A stretch of 64,000 nt of DNA from Synchiropus splendidus (GCF_027744825.2 NC_071342.1:11365501-11429500), one strand, 5' to 3'. Numbered from the stretch's first letter, positions 16,101 through 31,400 are shown. Notes: generated by a model not told the origin, from the sequence alone. Numbers and translations are program-made.

Positions 16101-19100
16101 ATGCTTTATGTAAATTTGTCGCTGTGAAGAACCTTCTTTAAATTGTTTGTTCTTTCATTCTGCAACAACAACCTTTGGTAGCTCTGTCTTAATTACCCAT
16201 TACCCATATATACACTAGTGCTTGTTCTTTGAATAATTGTATTCCTACTGTGCTCAGATATACACACCTTTACGTTTATTTGGTGGAATATATGAGGTGT
16301 TTCCTTACCTTCTTGAATTCTTATTAGACTATCACTTCAAGCATGAAAGCCCTGACTGTCAGACTGACTTTCACTTCAATGCTTATGCTCAGAATTGGTT
16401 ATAATAACATGTTGTTTTAGTCGGAGTGAATATTTCATTACCAGTTTGACTGTTGTTGCTGTAGATCAGTCTTAATAATATATCAGGTAGGTGTTCACTA
16501 ATCCTGAAATACCTCCAGGCTCAAAGATGGGAGAGGGTTGCGTGAACACCAAGAGAAGAAGGGGGGCAACGTGTGGTACAGATTTGCTATTGTCCATTGT
16601 GTTTGCGTTATAATTGTCAACCTCAAAAGATGTAGCTTTGTGTGATGACGTCAGTCTGATGTGGCAGAATGGCTTTCTCAGTCCATGATTACAACAACGC
16701 ACTTCTGTTTGCCTTTTTGGAGAAATGGGCTTCACACCACCACTGCCACCCTGCTGACGCTGACATGGCCATTTTGTCTTTGTGTATATAAGCAGTAAAA
16801 CTGTGGACCACAGACAAGAACAATTGTCCTGTTGAACTGCAGACACAATTGTCTGTTATTTGCTTATACTTGTGTTCATTGGCCATCATCCCCCAGATGC
16901 ACACTGTGTTTGCTCCTGTGTGTTCCGTGCAAATCTATGGTAATTTTGTAAATACCAAAATTGTACTCTTTAACATGTGGGTGACTGGTATTTGGCATGC
17001 ATTAACGCGGCCAAAAAGCTCCATTGTCACCAGGCAGATTGTCTAATGTTTAATTTAAGCGTGCGCGTGGCCCATTTTCACACCCCTTCTGGTGCGCTCT
17101 TGGCCTAGATATCCCAAATTTGCAAATGGAAATAACCTATTTGCAAAACAATAGCGAAAAGGCTGATCGTCTTCCTGAAATCCTGTGTAGGCAACATCTC
17201 GTGGCTTTAAAGTGGAACGGTGTCAAGTATCTGTGTTGTGCACTGTTACACCATTAAAACGTCAGTTTCCATCATATCACGTTAAGAATTCAGCGAGGGC
17301 TTTTTTTTGTGCTGAACACGACCATCTCGCCGCTGCGCTCTCTGACGCAGCTGCTGTATATTGCTTGTAATAAACATTGTGTTTTGCTGCGATCTGACAT
17401 GCGCCGCTTTGCTCATGAGCACACCCTTGCTCATGTTTTAATCCCGCTTGTGTTGGTGAAACAAAAGGGCATGTTGCTGCTTGGATATCATGCTGAATAA
17501 AAATAGTTATGCACTGAAGCTTCACTCATTGGTGCAACTTTTGCCATGGATGCCTTTTCTCATTGCATCAATTAGTAAAACAGCAGTTAGTGAGCGTCTT
17601 TATTTGAAATGAAAGTTGATTTCTGCCTCCCAACCCAGATTTCAATCATCCTAGATGCCGTAGGGCGGACGTGTAGAAACGTCTAATCAATGGAATGATG
17701 TTGGCTTCCTCCAGAGACTGATGTTTGATTTCAACAAAAGGTTTTTACTGAAGGCAGCTCCTCTTCTCCCTCCCCGAGTTGTAGTGAGTGTACAGTAGTT
17801 ACAGTGGGGGATGGGCCGAGTGGGGGTTGATGCAGCGCTGCACAGCCTCAGCAGCACTGTAGCATCAGAGAAAGGGTGGGTCTTCCCTCCTAAAGCGCTG
17901 CAGTTTGGTGCTTTTTTTGACATGTCTATTTCAACAACCAGCCAGTTGTCAGGTTTGTATCAAATCAGAGCTGTTTTCCATGGTTTTGATTTCCCTGAGT
18001 TCAGTGGCCATTTCTCGTTCTTCTCGACTTCAGTCTTCACTTCTCATCAGAGTTGAGAGGTTTTTGTTTTTGGCAGATTTAAGGTCCCACATTAATATCC
18101 AGACACTTTTCTCAAACTCTTTATTTCATTTGTATTTCACTCCTTTATTTTAGCCCGTCTCCAACACAGTCATAATTTCATCGTGAGAGTGTGCTCTGAT
18201 TTTGTGCAGTGCCATCTTAAGATCTATTCCAATTGTCTAATTTGTCTGAACTGCAGAAAGAGCCTTAATGTTATTAAATACATTTGCATGTTGCATTCAG
18301 TTCAAGTGGAATTCACTCTGCCTTCAAGGGGTTGCTTCCTCCGGATTTAGCTAATTGAAACATCAACCATATTAGTAACAGGGAAGCAAAGCGCTGCTTA
18401 AGTTAATTTTTGTGTCGTACTCGTGCACGCTGGAATTCAAATCTGAGCCACTCATTTGTATCCTTGCCCTATTTCTAAAAGCACATGTATGGGTGTCTTG
18501 TGGCCGTTCTGCTTCGCCGACTGCACAGCTTCAGAGAAACTGCATATTTTTAGCAGAGCATGGAGTCCTCTGAAAACATGCATGAATATTTCCGGAGGAA
18601 TCAATTATGCTGCCGCACCATCTTTGACGATCACTGCCAGAACAGGGCGCAGCCATATCTACTGGCATCGCTCCCTAAGCCTTTTTTTCCTCTACTGAAA
18701 CAGTAGAGCCATATTGGGGAATGTAATGGATGTGAATTTATTCATCAGTCAGATGGTGCCTCCGGCTCTGATGAATATGATCGTATTTGTCTTTTATTTA
18801 GTGATGGCCAGATCCTGATTTTCTCTCTTTAAAAAAAAAAAATTCCCTTCACCGATGCTCTCATTGTTACTATGGTTTAAATATGCATTTTCTGTGACAT
18901 TATGAGGCTGACAAAAGGACACGCTAATTACTTGAATTCAAATCCTCGCGGTGCAAAGCCTTCAAACGTACACAATAATGTCATTTGCTAATCACATGTT
19001 TTACTTTCTGCTATTCATGACACTTACAGGGCGGAGGAATGCATGCTGATAATTGTAGCAACACATTCTCTGGATGAGACGCAGTGCACACACGAATCGA

Positions 19101-22100
19101 TGCTCACAATAACTTTCACATTCAGGGCAGATCGAATAATGAGACATAAGAGGATTTTTTTTTAAAGGGCCTGCATGAGCTGGCGGAGCGTTATTGGTCT
19201 AGTCTAGTGCAAGCTGTCAACTAGAATTTGGAGAGGAGCTGTCTGTCAGCGATGCTGAGAAGGAGCCTGCCTCTGAAAAGCTGTTCACTCAAGAACCGTA
19301 AACCGTATATTCCACGATATTTCTTAAAAAAGGGTCAAAGTGTCATGACTGATATTTGGATTTAACACTTTAACCTCTCTCAATGTCAGTTTTTCCCAAT
19401 GGTTTGAAATTCTGCACTACATTACCAAATAAATCTCCCATCCATTTGCCTCTCATAGATCAACTTCATGTCTCTACATTTTCAGGCAAGGTGAAGTGAC
19501 ATTTAAGTGTCACTATGATTAAATTAATTTTTGTTCCAGGTGGCGGGGCTGGTTCACCAAAGCTGGATTTGACCCATGTCCCTGTCACTTTGAGTGGGGT
19601 ATTAGAGATGTAGGTCACTGAGAGGCTAAAGCATATTGGTGTGTCCCTGCTCACCTTGAGCTACAAGGAGCCTCACTGAAACACAACCCTGATCTCTCTA
19701 CTTAACATGGTTCTATTCTCCTGCCAATTTGCAGCTGCACTACTGTCAGTTTGCTGGTGCAGATTATGTTCTAATATAAATGTTACGGTTCTGGATGTTT
19801 CTGTCATGAAATCATGAAATGCCAGGTTTCTCCCAAAATCATTGCACTTTATTGTGGATCACTTTCAACATGGTGATACCAAATCAAGTGATGGATCATA
19901 ACTTTTGGGGAAATTGACATTGCTACACAAATTGCACAACCATAATATATGCATATAATATAAATACACAAATTGTATTTATACACAAATTTCGCTTAAA
20001 TTGGATACCTGGACTGTGCTTACTGACTGCGTGAGAATAAAACACTCAAATGCCGGACCATCGTCAAAATGCTTCATATTTAACATGGCCTCACTCATTA
20101 TTATGCAACGTTTGAGTTGTTTTGAAGTGTAGTTTGGCACTGACGTCATGTAGGTAGGTTGGTTGGTTGTTTTAAAGATGAGTTCTGATTTATTTAATGC
20201 TTTTATGATCGTTGAACTGAAGTGCTAAAAAATTAAGTTGGTCGTATTTTATTCATTTGAATGGGGTTTGATGTGGATGTTTTGCTGGATATAACATTAG
20301 ACGAGGTTGCATAAAAGGTAAAATATAATGTCCAATTCCAGTTTGGAACAGTCATCTTCTACATCTGAACTTCAATACCAATCTTGTTCATGTGTGTTTG
20401 ACATTGGTGGGAGCACAGTGACTTCTGATGTCATGCTGCTGTGAACTAAATTCTGAATCGCCCGAAGGCAAATGACTGTATATATTTGGACTGCTATACA
20501 GAAGCGGGCAAAATGGTCTCCAATAGCATTGTGCTTCCTGGAAAAGTAGATGACTAATGCACACAACCATTTCGGTCTCCCTGACGGTGAGAGGGAGACA
20601 TCAGTAGGTAAGATGGCTTCCAACAATTTAGGATAAAATTACTTTTTTAATGAGGCTGAGTGACATACTGTCAAAGCAATTAGGCCTCTAGGTATTTCCT
20701 TCCATTTTGGTGGAGACCGAAGATTCCCTGCCTTATTAACCTGAAATCTTTGTCCCAAATGCTATTTGATTTGTTCCTAATTCTCTTTGTACCTATAGAC
20801 CCTATGTACATAGTAGTATCTGATTACCCTGCCTCAAACTAGACTTATGTGGAAGCTAAAAGAGTGACCTACTTTCTTTAAATTAATTTGCAAGTGTTCC
20901 GTTTTAGCTCTGCAATTTCTAATGCACATTAATGACTGATTTTCTTTTTATTTCAACGTAAAGAAGTGATTTACTGAAGCATGAAAGAGCACTGGAGCCT
21001 GATGGAGTCCTTCACTTGGCTGCAGCTTCACTAGATATAATGCTCCCTGAGCATTAATATGTTGGCATTGAAGGGCTTTTATTTAGTTGTTGTATTTTCC
21101 CATTTTATTTTACCATTAGTGCTATTTATTGCATGAATTATATTAGAAACATTTTCCAAGATTCTCTGATTATTTCTGAGTATTTCCATCAGTTGAATCT
21201 CAACATTCATCCTTTAGTATGTTGCTGTGTTTGAAGCTGGACATTTGTTTTGGCGAGGTAACTTTGAGTGGAATGGGCGATAACTTATCATTCACGATTT
21301 ACTGCTGAAAACAATCCCTATGATTACAATTTACATCTGGCAGTAAATTCTCCCCAGCCGCTCTCATTCTTTGCTGATGCGGTGCACCGCGCTTGGACAC
21401 GTATATAGGTAAAGTTGCGTGGCAGGACGCTACACAAACGTAGCCCTCTTTTTAAATAAAATCTTACCATGGCGAAGCTGCTCCGCATCTCTGCCTCTGT
21501 CAGTGAGAGTGCTCAACACCTCTGTTTACATGGAGTGGGGAACACTAGCATGCTTGTTGCTTGTTGGAGATGTTACGAAAATTGTTGCTTATTTGGTAGT
21601 GGATGAGTGAGAACTATTCCTCATGCTCATTCTTTGACTGTGGTGGATAAAGCGCTCTTTGTGAATATACGTTTTTTTAATCGAAGGAGTGACCTCTCTG
21701 AGGGATCTCAGGAAAACAATTGCATCCCAGGCACAAGTGCCAGCATAGCCAGGTTTTTCAGCACATGTTGAATCAATGAATTATCGTTTGAATAATTGTG
21801 ATTATGATATGAATTAAATAATTTTATTTGTCATGTTTGGCATTATTGTCCAGCATTCTCTGTTGATGTTTGAGACAAACTCCATTAATGCGGAGAACAG
21901 AACGACTGGCGAGTTTCATCATAAGATAGTTTCTTCGAGACAGAATATGCTGTGCCAAACACCTATAATCAAATGAAAATATACTTATTGTGACCATTAT
22001 TTTTATTGCCAGAATAGCAGAATTTATTATGATAATTTTTTCAGTCCATATCGCTCATCCCTAGAGAAATGCATGGGGATATTGACCAAAAACCAACAAT

Positions 22101-25100
22101 TTTTCTGTGTTTAGGTTCGATATAATTTTGGATTCAAATTCTGGTACATTAAAATATTTTGCATAAGTCAACATGTCAATATAATGTGGTTAGTGTGTGG
22201 TAATGTGGTAAGACAGAGCACCACCTATTTGCAGAGCTGACACTTTTCCTAAGAAAACAAAAACCAGAGTAAAGTGAATTGACTAACAACCAATCATCCT
22301 AAGGAACGAAACATCCTAAACATATACCACACAATAGATGCCATGTGCTACTGTTGCTGGGAATGCCTCAACAGCACAGTGCACTGAGGCACAAAAATTA
22401 TCTGATGCTTTTAACAGTTAAGATGGCTGTCACAGTGCTTGTTTTTTATCTCCCAGATAAACCTGCGGATGCATTAGTAATATTAGGTGTGTTATTCTTA
22501 AACCAAGTTTGTCTATCATTTGGTCCAATCTGTAGGTTCTTGTCACAAGAACATGATGCAACACTACAGATGACGTCCACATTATATCATGCTGCAATTT
22601 GCACACATTTTAAGACTATGATCGTCATTAATATTTAATGCCGCAAGAAGGCTATTGCTGTATCTAAATATATATGTATCTTGTTTTTTTTTTAATCTAG
22701 TCTCCAATTGGTTCTTACTTATAACCAAAATATTCAGAGCGTGTTGCCTTTGCCCCGGAGTCACGGTATTTCTCAACACACTTCTTAGTGCCTGAAACGG
22801 AATTCCTCAAGAGTAGTTAGATGTCATTGCACTGTACTGTCAAAGTGGCTGACCTACTTTCTCTCGCTGCCTCTGAAATATTTCAGAAGTAGGATTGGAT
22901 GGCTCCAGCTGAAGTCCTGTGCAGTAACCCAGAAACGCTGCCGCTATAGGCAAGGCTGTGTTTCACCACTTTACCCTCCCTCCCTCCCCCCTCCTCTTCA
23001 TACTCCCTCGGTCTCGCTCTCTCTGTTTGGCTGTTTAAAAGTGGGTGGGAATTTGTTTGGAAGGAGAGGTTTTAGCAGATGACAGCTTTTGAGTGAATTC
23101 ACTGTTGTGGTGGTGGTGGAGAGAGGCTTGATATCAGCTGTGGACACCAGATGTAAGTAGGCCTTAATTGTGATGTGGCTGCACTAATTGGGCTATAGTT
23201 GGTTATCGTAACTGTGCCTTTTTTTTTATTTCAATCTAATTTATATATGTTGAGCTTTCCTAACACGTGGCGTAGCTCTCTCCTCAATCGAGTTGAACAC
23301 ATCCTTTCCTGCTGTAAGATTTGGATTAATGTACACATTTGAAATCTGGTCCACTGAACAGATGTGACCTCTTTAGCGCTTGATTTAATGCATGTAGTGG
23401 TTTTGAATTGGTTATTCAGACCCCCAAGCAGTCAGCAGACATTATATGTTGTGTTAATGCACTGCAAAGTGAAGTCCTGTGAAGCCTGCACTGTTCAGTG
23501 CGGGAGACAGAACACACCATTTTGAAATCCAGTTCATTCTGTGGCTGATTTAATGTACAGATTCCTTTTTGTGTTTTTTTAGCGTGGAAATGTCCATTAG
23601 CTCAACTAGGCTTCAGTGCAGAAGATACTTTCAAAGCACCAGCTTGCAGTCCTGTTTTCTTTTTAATGTCCCTGGAATGAAACATACCCGAGTCTTTAGT
23701 TGCTTATGTTGCCTGGCAACAAGGATTGAGAACATATATTTAATGTGGAAGTAAAAACCTGGGGTGAAATATGATGTGTGTTTTTAATAGTGGGGGGGTT
23801 GTCAAAGATCAAAAAGACGCAAAGATGAAACCAGCGGATAAGATCTCGTCATGTGAAATCTCCAACATGTGCAGCATTATTCTCTTCCCTTCCTATTCGG
23901 GAGAGACACATTTATGAGGGTGAAAGCATCAGCATTAAGGAGAGGTGGTTTGTGCGCATATGAAGATAAATCTCATCCAAACCTGCCTGTTTTTGTCTTA
24001 CAGGTTTTGAGAGCATTCTTGAGGGTCTCTTTGGTCCAGAGCTTGTAGAAGACCTAAAACTATTCAAAGGTAAGGATTTTTAAATAATGCGTGCGGAGCT
24101 AAGAATCTTTTCTTTGAGTTGGATTGCATTGTGTCGCCTTTGTACCATCTGGTACCCCCTTACATTCACTCCTGTCTACATGACACCCCCTAGTCCACAT
24201 GAGAACAAGTATTGTTTTTCCACCAACTTGGTGTGTAAGATGGCGTGGGGCCAGAGCTAGAGAGTGCACTGTTCTTCAGACATTGTTTTTCAATGCGTGA
24301 TGAAAGTGAAACAATACTTGGTATTATATGCCTTCACGGTTTATGCCGTTTTGGTTCAGCAGTAACAGTAATAATAATAATGAAGTGGAATGGAATTTTG
24401 ATTTAATCAGTTCTGCTCAAACAAAGCAAGGCACTGATCACTGCCCACTGAGGAAATGCATTCATTTTAATTTCTGATCTCGTGAAAATGTAACTACATT
24501 TGTGGCCAAAGTCTCTGTTTATGAAACATCCTGAAGGAGTTTGAAGCGGGTCTGTTTTGATTTGTTGTTCAAAGTACAAATAACATTTGACGACCAGCAT
24601 TATTAATAAAACCAACATTCATAATCCCCATAATCCCCCTTTTACAGCTCTTGAACAATGTATATGATGAAGAATTCCAAATATTAATGATATTTAGTGT
24701 ATGTTATTTATTGTTGTGTATTTTTGGAGGCATTTGCAGGAAATCCTGAAAATATTTTGTGGAAAAGACCATTTCCTTAATGGTTTCCACTTCACTTTAA
24801 TCTAAAAATGCCCAGTCTTAGAAATGCTGAAAGGATTATAAAACTGTTTACCATTAATGTGAAAGTGTTTCCTCTATATTTATGACATACTTCTTCCACA
24901 GATTTAGAGCCTGTCGCTGCATCTGACTGGTCATTTGATGAAAACTGTCAGTTCTGCTGTTTGAGACGAGACAAAGTTAAGGTATGCGTTCTTCGACTCC
25001 TTAGAGAGCAGCGTCTGTACTTCTTGTGTAAGATCTACAATTATTGGTGTCTAACTCCTTATTTACTTTGAACTATTCAGGAACACCTGATAGGATTAAA

Positions 25101-28100
25101 CAAGGAGGAGCTTCAAGACACTCTCAGACCACAACTGGCCAAAGACCACGCCGCAATCAGCAAATTGGAAAAGCAAGCAGAAGAGTTTCTGAATGCCGTC
25201 CTCAGCAGAAAAGGCGAGTCTGGCTTGAGCTAAAATAATCTCATCCGCCTGCGCCTCTTCTCACCAGATGTGTTTTATTTATTTTAATTGACGTGTTCTA
25301 TCGACTAGTTAAATAACTACATCAATTCCTTTCAGATGTGCCAAGTTTCTCAGACCCACACATTCCAGTAGTGGCTCGAGAGATCCTTCAGAGAATGATC
25401 CGACAGTTTGCTGCCGAATATACCTCAAAAACCAGCCCTCCTCAGGATAGTTGCTCCGATAACCAGCCAAGCTCTGACCAAAGTCTGCCGAACCCACAAC
25501 AACCGCCCAGCAGCCCTGCAGCTGTCGTGGCCGGACCAGCACACAGCCAGAACCCTGTTCTCAGCAAGCTCCTCATGGCTGACCAGGATGCTCCTCTTGA
25601 CCTCACAATCAAGAAGCCCCAGTCTGAGCCCAGTGAGCAAGGTAGTGCCACAATAATCACTTCATGATGCACAGTATTAATATGTCACAGGAATGCTTCA
25701 TGCTTTTAAGAGACTAGGTACAAGGTGCCTGAGAATGTGTATTAAGATGGTAAAAATATCTGTGCCTGATAATGTGAAACTGGCACCAATGGAAAAGAAT
25801 GACACAAAGTCATTTGCTCTCTTCAGTTCGACTGCACTTCTGTTCATGTGTGCATCCAGATGTGAGCTTGTCATTGTGGAAAGTCACCTAACTTTCGTTA
25901 TTTCCTGGATTTGAACAGATGGTGTCCTGGATTTGTCCATTAAAAAGAACCGCAACAGTAGCAGCGCTCCAGTCCGCAGCCCATGTCTTTACCCGCTCAC
26001 CTCCACACTCAAAGGGTAAGAGGCACCCCAGTCACAGTCATTTTTTTGTTTGTTTGTTGACACAATGCTTCATATTCTAGGAGGTAAAATGAAGCAACTT
26101 TTGAAAATCACTTTTCAGTTAATGTGGTGGGGTGTGGAAACAGTTAGCCTTGTGTAGTGGGTGGCGAGTTGGGGGATAATATAACCAAGAACAGGCCTTG
26201 TTATGTCAGTATTTCCTGAATGTGAAGCTTCTTCATTGTTCATTATCGTTTTTTTCTTTACTGTCCCAAATATGCATGTTCTGTTCATCTGCTTGCAGTC
26301 ATTGGTTATCACACCTTGTGGTTTCAGTAATCATCGTCTTTTTTGTTCACTTATGGTCTGTGTACTCTCCAGCGAGTCAACTTTGATGGCGATTTACTGC
26401 AAGACTGTGCTGCAATCTACCATTATAAAAACATAGATATTGAATTGTTATATGAGGATACTACTTATCAACGTATATAAATAAAATAAAAAAAAATATA
26501 TCCAAATGTATTCTAGTCCAGAAAGGGTTGGTGAAAACGTTTTTCTCAACTGGCTGTTTTTGAGTTTTGATAAGGTAGCCACACGCTAAACCTCTGGATA
26601 TAGAAATTGCTCACCAGAATAGGGTATTTTATTTATTTTATTATTTTTTTATGTTAAACCTAAAACCAAGATTTCAAGCCAATTTGGCGAGTAACAGTAT
26701 TTATAATCAACTGTGAATCATGGTCACATATTACGATTGCCTTTTCCAGATAAAAGGTATTATTTAGATCAATAAAATGTCGAAAGAACAGGCAAAAATT
26801 GTGCTGGACCTTTGATTCTGTCCATCGGTAGGAATCAGAGTAATAAAAAAAATGTTTGGTACGCAGTGTTTCTTTACACTGTTGAAAAATTTAAATTCGT
26901 AATAGCACTTTCAGATTTGCATGGTGCTCTCCATCAATAAACAGAGTACAATGTAGCAGGATTTTGATGTTGTTTTGTGCATAACATGAGATCTTGAAAT
27001 AATTTCTGTTTTTTATGGTCACGTTCACTCACTTGGCTTTTATGTTTGGTACACTACCACCCTCTGCTGGCTAACTCTTTTATTGCTTTGCTTGTACAGT
27101 GGTAACGTCACAGACACGCATACACGCAAAATAACGTCTCACATATTGATGCATTCACTTTCATGACAATCAAGCTGCTCTCCAGCTCTGAAAAGTAGTT
27201 GTTCCTACTTCTCTGACATCACTCAAGTTTTCCCTACTTTCTATGGTTTGCACCTGATTTCTTTTCAATTCCTCTCTTCTTTATTTCCAAACAAATAGAA
27301 ACAAATTTCACACACATGACCAGGGTTATTCTGACAGTGATGTTACCAAAGCAAGGTCTTATAATAAAGGAGTGGCCATCATCCTCCCCTCCCCAACCCA
27401 TCGTCCTTTAGAGAAAAAAAGCACTGTGCAAGCTCTGCTTACACCCAATTTCCTTCCATTCAATCAGGCGACCGTTGAGAGCGGATGGACACGATGGGAG
27501 GAGGCGGGAGAATCTCGGCCACTCCACCCGTTTTAAGCCTTCCTCGTCTCTCGCTTACTCTCTGCACATCAAAGAGGAGCTTGGTATGGAGAGCGACCAA
27601 GAGTCACCTCTCGGCCATAACCACAGATCCAGAAACCATGACCTCTCCAAAAACGGATCCTGGAATTCTAAAACTCATTTTGGGGCGCTTCTTAAACTAA
27701 AAGCCAACTGTGAGGCCAGGGAGCACCTTAAAGACATTCCCAGATTGTTGGAAGCTGCTGAACTTTTCTCAAAGTCACTGGCCAATGGGAATGGCAACCA
27801 CCAGGATGCCTGTCAAGACCACAGCTTCTCAGGTTCTCAATCATCCTTTGACCTCAAGATTCCTCAGGTGCGAGCTTTGGCCACCGAGCCAGACTCCTCT
27901 TGGGATCAGCTACCTTCTGAATATTCAGGTTCACTCAGTGAAAATAGTCTGGGGAAGAAGCTTTGTTCCATTCTACCCCGACAGAAGAAGAGTAACGGTT
28001 ACAGCGCTTCTAGTTTGAAGAGAGAATTCTGGTCATATGACAACGACCGACACTCCTTGGATTTAGATTCAGATCTGGGAAACAAACAGCCAAGAAAGAA

Positions 28101-28434
28101 GCGTGGAAGATACCGGCAGTACAACACTGAGCTGCTGGAGGAGGCCATTGTTGTTGTGATGGGCGGGAAAATGAGTGTCTCCAAAGCACAGTCCATCTAC
28201 GGCATTCCGCACAGCACCCTGGAATACAAAGTGAAAGAGCGACTGGGGACCTTGAAACATCCCCCCAAAAAGAAACTGAGGCTGCTCAGCCAACTGGAGG
28301 AGCAGGCTGTTTCAAAGTCTCCTGAAAGTAAAGAACTGCAGAGCCTCCAGTTGCTAGTTTCTGAGGAAACTGTGAGTCCGTCCACTGAGAATGGGAATGG
28401 ATTGCATGAAGAAAGCCTCTCGCCAAACATGTGA
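13042..28434 (+). CDS. lcor: LCOR short isoform, ligand-dependent nuclear receptor corepressor with psq-type HTH
   Basis: This isoform shares the six 5' coding exons with the long form but ends in exon 27468-28434, totalling 1746 nt (581 aa). The terminal exon encodes a linker with conserved islands ([26 protein letters not shown]). A basic NLS-like segment [14 protein letters not shown] (about residues 466-479) is followed by a pipsqueak-type helix-turn-helix ([40 protein letters not shown]; about 475-525), the most conserved part of LCOR. LCOR represses agonist-bound nuclear receptors through LSKLL (201-205), recruiting CtBP and HDACs. The initiator Met of the short human protein (MQRMIQQF) is Leu here, and the nearest in-frame Met is residue 146. 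The TGA stop is at 28432-28434. Confidence 0.93.
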
Positions 28435-31400
28435 CACTAAGCAGATAACCCCAATGTGATGATGTTTTTAACAAGACAAATATTGCATTTGCCAGACAGT
28501 GAAATAACTGAAAGATTGAGATGATTTTAACCAATTTAATGTGAAATTTAATAGTGATTTGTGAATAATTCCAAAACAGTTTTAGCGTAACTGTACTCGT
28601 AATCGTTCTAGGCACTTGGTTGTTGAATATGTATATACGTCCTTATTTATTCTCAATTTTGACTTATTTATTGTTCGCATATTTATTATGGTTGCATTTT
28701 AAAATCCCTGGCTCTTTTATAGTACTTGGATCTCGACAATTACAAAGTGGTCCTCTTTCGCGATCCTCGATCAACTGTCCAGATTCAGTGTTTCAGAAAC
28801 ATATTTATAGGGTTTAAATGGTAACTTTCCCGACAAGCTTCTTAGTTAGCTACAAGAATGAAAAAGAAATTCTTGTCACTGTTTTGCAAATGCACACTTT
28901 ACAGAACTGGACACTGGAATTGTAACAACAGAACTCTCTATAGTCACTCAACATACTACTCTATAGAAGTGATGTTGTTGTTTTAATGCGTTTGAGCAGA
29001 AGATTATCCTTCGTATAGATTCTATCACAAGAACGAGAGATTCGTATGTGGCTGTCTTGTGTAGGAACAACTTTTATTGTATGTCTCATTGCCTTCATGG
29101 AACCTCAGGACATGTTCATACTGGAATGCAAAACTTGTCAGTGACTAAGTTTATCGAGAAACAGATTTATACACATAAATATACCTCATTTATTACATAA
29201 TCAACTAACAGTTGCCTAGTTTGCCGTAACTAACCTCAAACAGCCTCTTTGAGGGAATGATTCAGGATGTTTCCGACAAGTATGTACACACGTCATTCAA
29301 TGACCTCACTGCAAACCTTTGGTAGCATTTTAGTGCCGGTGTTAGCCTTCAAAAGCATTTTAGTTTCTGCCTCTTTTGTAGATGAAGCCAGATATAAGCT
29401 CTGCGAAGCCTTCCTTATCACACTCAAGAATGGCACTCTCTGACGCTATCGATACACCAGAGTTATATATGCAGTATCTTCATGCCTCATCCGTGGATTT
29501 ACCAGTCTCTTTGAAATGTTTCATGATGAAGTCCTCAATTCTACAATGGTATGTTGGAGCTGCTGAAAAATTGATCAGCTTGTGGGTGGAGTTTGCAGTT
29601 TGCAGTTAGTCGTGCTAGCAGAAACCTATTTAACAGTCAATTTTTGACTCCAAACGCGCGCGCGTGGTCGAGCATAACCTTCTTGGGTCACGCGCGTAAA
29701 CACCTGGGTCTGCCTCTGAATCTCCAAAACCCAATTTGAGCAGCTCCTTGCACTCCCAGTTGGGTCACTTGAAACATAATGGGAATTACTCACGTTGGAA
29801 GTGGACTGAGTTCAGCCCCTGGCCCATTTTTTTCAGCTCTAACAGCCCTCATACCTGACAGAGTTTTCTCCACCACTGGCAGAGTAGATTATACGTGACT
29901 GCAGTTCATTAGATGAGATTTATTTATCACATGACTATATTCAGATTTTCAGGCAGAAGGTATTTACTTCATATTTTTCTACTGTTGCTAAGAGACTTGC
30001 TTAACGCTGACTATTTTAATGTCTTATTTTTTTAATCATCCAAACTAGTGACCGCTATATCGCCAGTTTGTGTGATAACATTGAAATGCATTTATACTTG
30101 TGTCACTGACGCATCACACACACACTCAAGTAGAGACACAACCACTGCCTCTTCAGATGATTATTTACCACCACTCTGTGACTTCCTCATATTAAAACAC
30201 AGCAGATACTTTATCAGGAAGTTTATCAAATGCATACATGTATTTTGAATGTATTTCTTTTAACATTTTGGGTTACATATTTTGTTGTTAAAGAAGAGCT
30301 CCAAAGCAATATTTTAAGATGCTACCAGAAACTCACTAGTCAGCTGTCAGGATCATTGCCTTAGTCCGGACTCTCGCGCTCACAGCTATGAATATCAGGG
30401 AATAGTCTTCACGAACTCTGGTCTGTATTGCCTTCAGATGGACTTACACTTGCGATGTAAAGCCATTACAAAGGCGAGAAAACATTTGAGAGGGTCACTC
30501 TCCTGCCATCAAGAGCGGTTTCCTCTGCCGCTTTTGGAGTTGCCGCTCTTCTCTGATAGTTAAGACCTCACACCTCTGTGTGCATTACAGTTAAACCTCA
30601 GGACATTCTGGATAACAGGTGAGCTGCCGTTATCCAACGATCAGGTTATTACACGGCTGTAGCACGTCTCAGTGGTTCAGTGGTTTGGAGAGGCAGGAAC
30701 AAGGTTTTAGAATAGAGCACGTTTTATGAAGTTGACTCACAAAGTGGAACGGAAAAGTACTTCTGCAGTAACAGGATGGTCACGGTCATAATGGATCTGG
30801 GAGAGGACAACCATGTCGTGGTTGTTTTTGCAAGCGTAGACGTTTTATTATGTAAATACAGGGATGTTTCTGTGTTGTGTTTTCTGTGTTTTACACACAA
30901 ATATTTTTAGCTTATTTATTCTGATTCTTGTTTTTGAAAACGGCTTATTTATCAACATAAGATCTTGACCCATGAAATGGTAGATCAAAAAAATTTCCCC
31001 AATAAATTGAAACAAATATGAAATGATTTTTGCAGCGACAATCATGGAAAATAAGAAATAACTCTATATACATGATTGTTATGAATTGATGAGTATTTGT
31101 ACGTAATCGTAGCTAAATTTAATCCAATTGATGCATATACCAATGTTTCTATTCTTATGGTCTACCACCGTGATAGTTCACCCTTCTAATATTAAGTAAC
31201 ACTTTTATATGAATTTGGGTCACAAAGTTTTTTTTTCAATTACTTGTAAATACTATGCGTAATCGTGTGCATGCTGACATTTTTAGGTTGTCTCACTCAG
31301 TCAATGACATGGGCTCATGTGCAAGAATTTAGGGATAGTTGATGGAAATGTACGCTTTTAAAGTGATTATATGGTGTGTTTTGTTTCTATAGCAGTCAGA

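Noticed and set aside
25044..25238. 64-codon open frame overlapping lcor exon 4
   Set aside because: It is a shifted frame; the conserved LCOR frame ([13 protein letters not shown]) is the real one.
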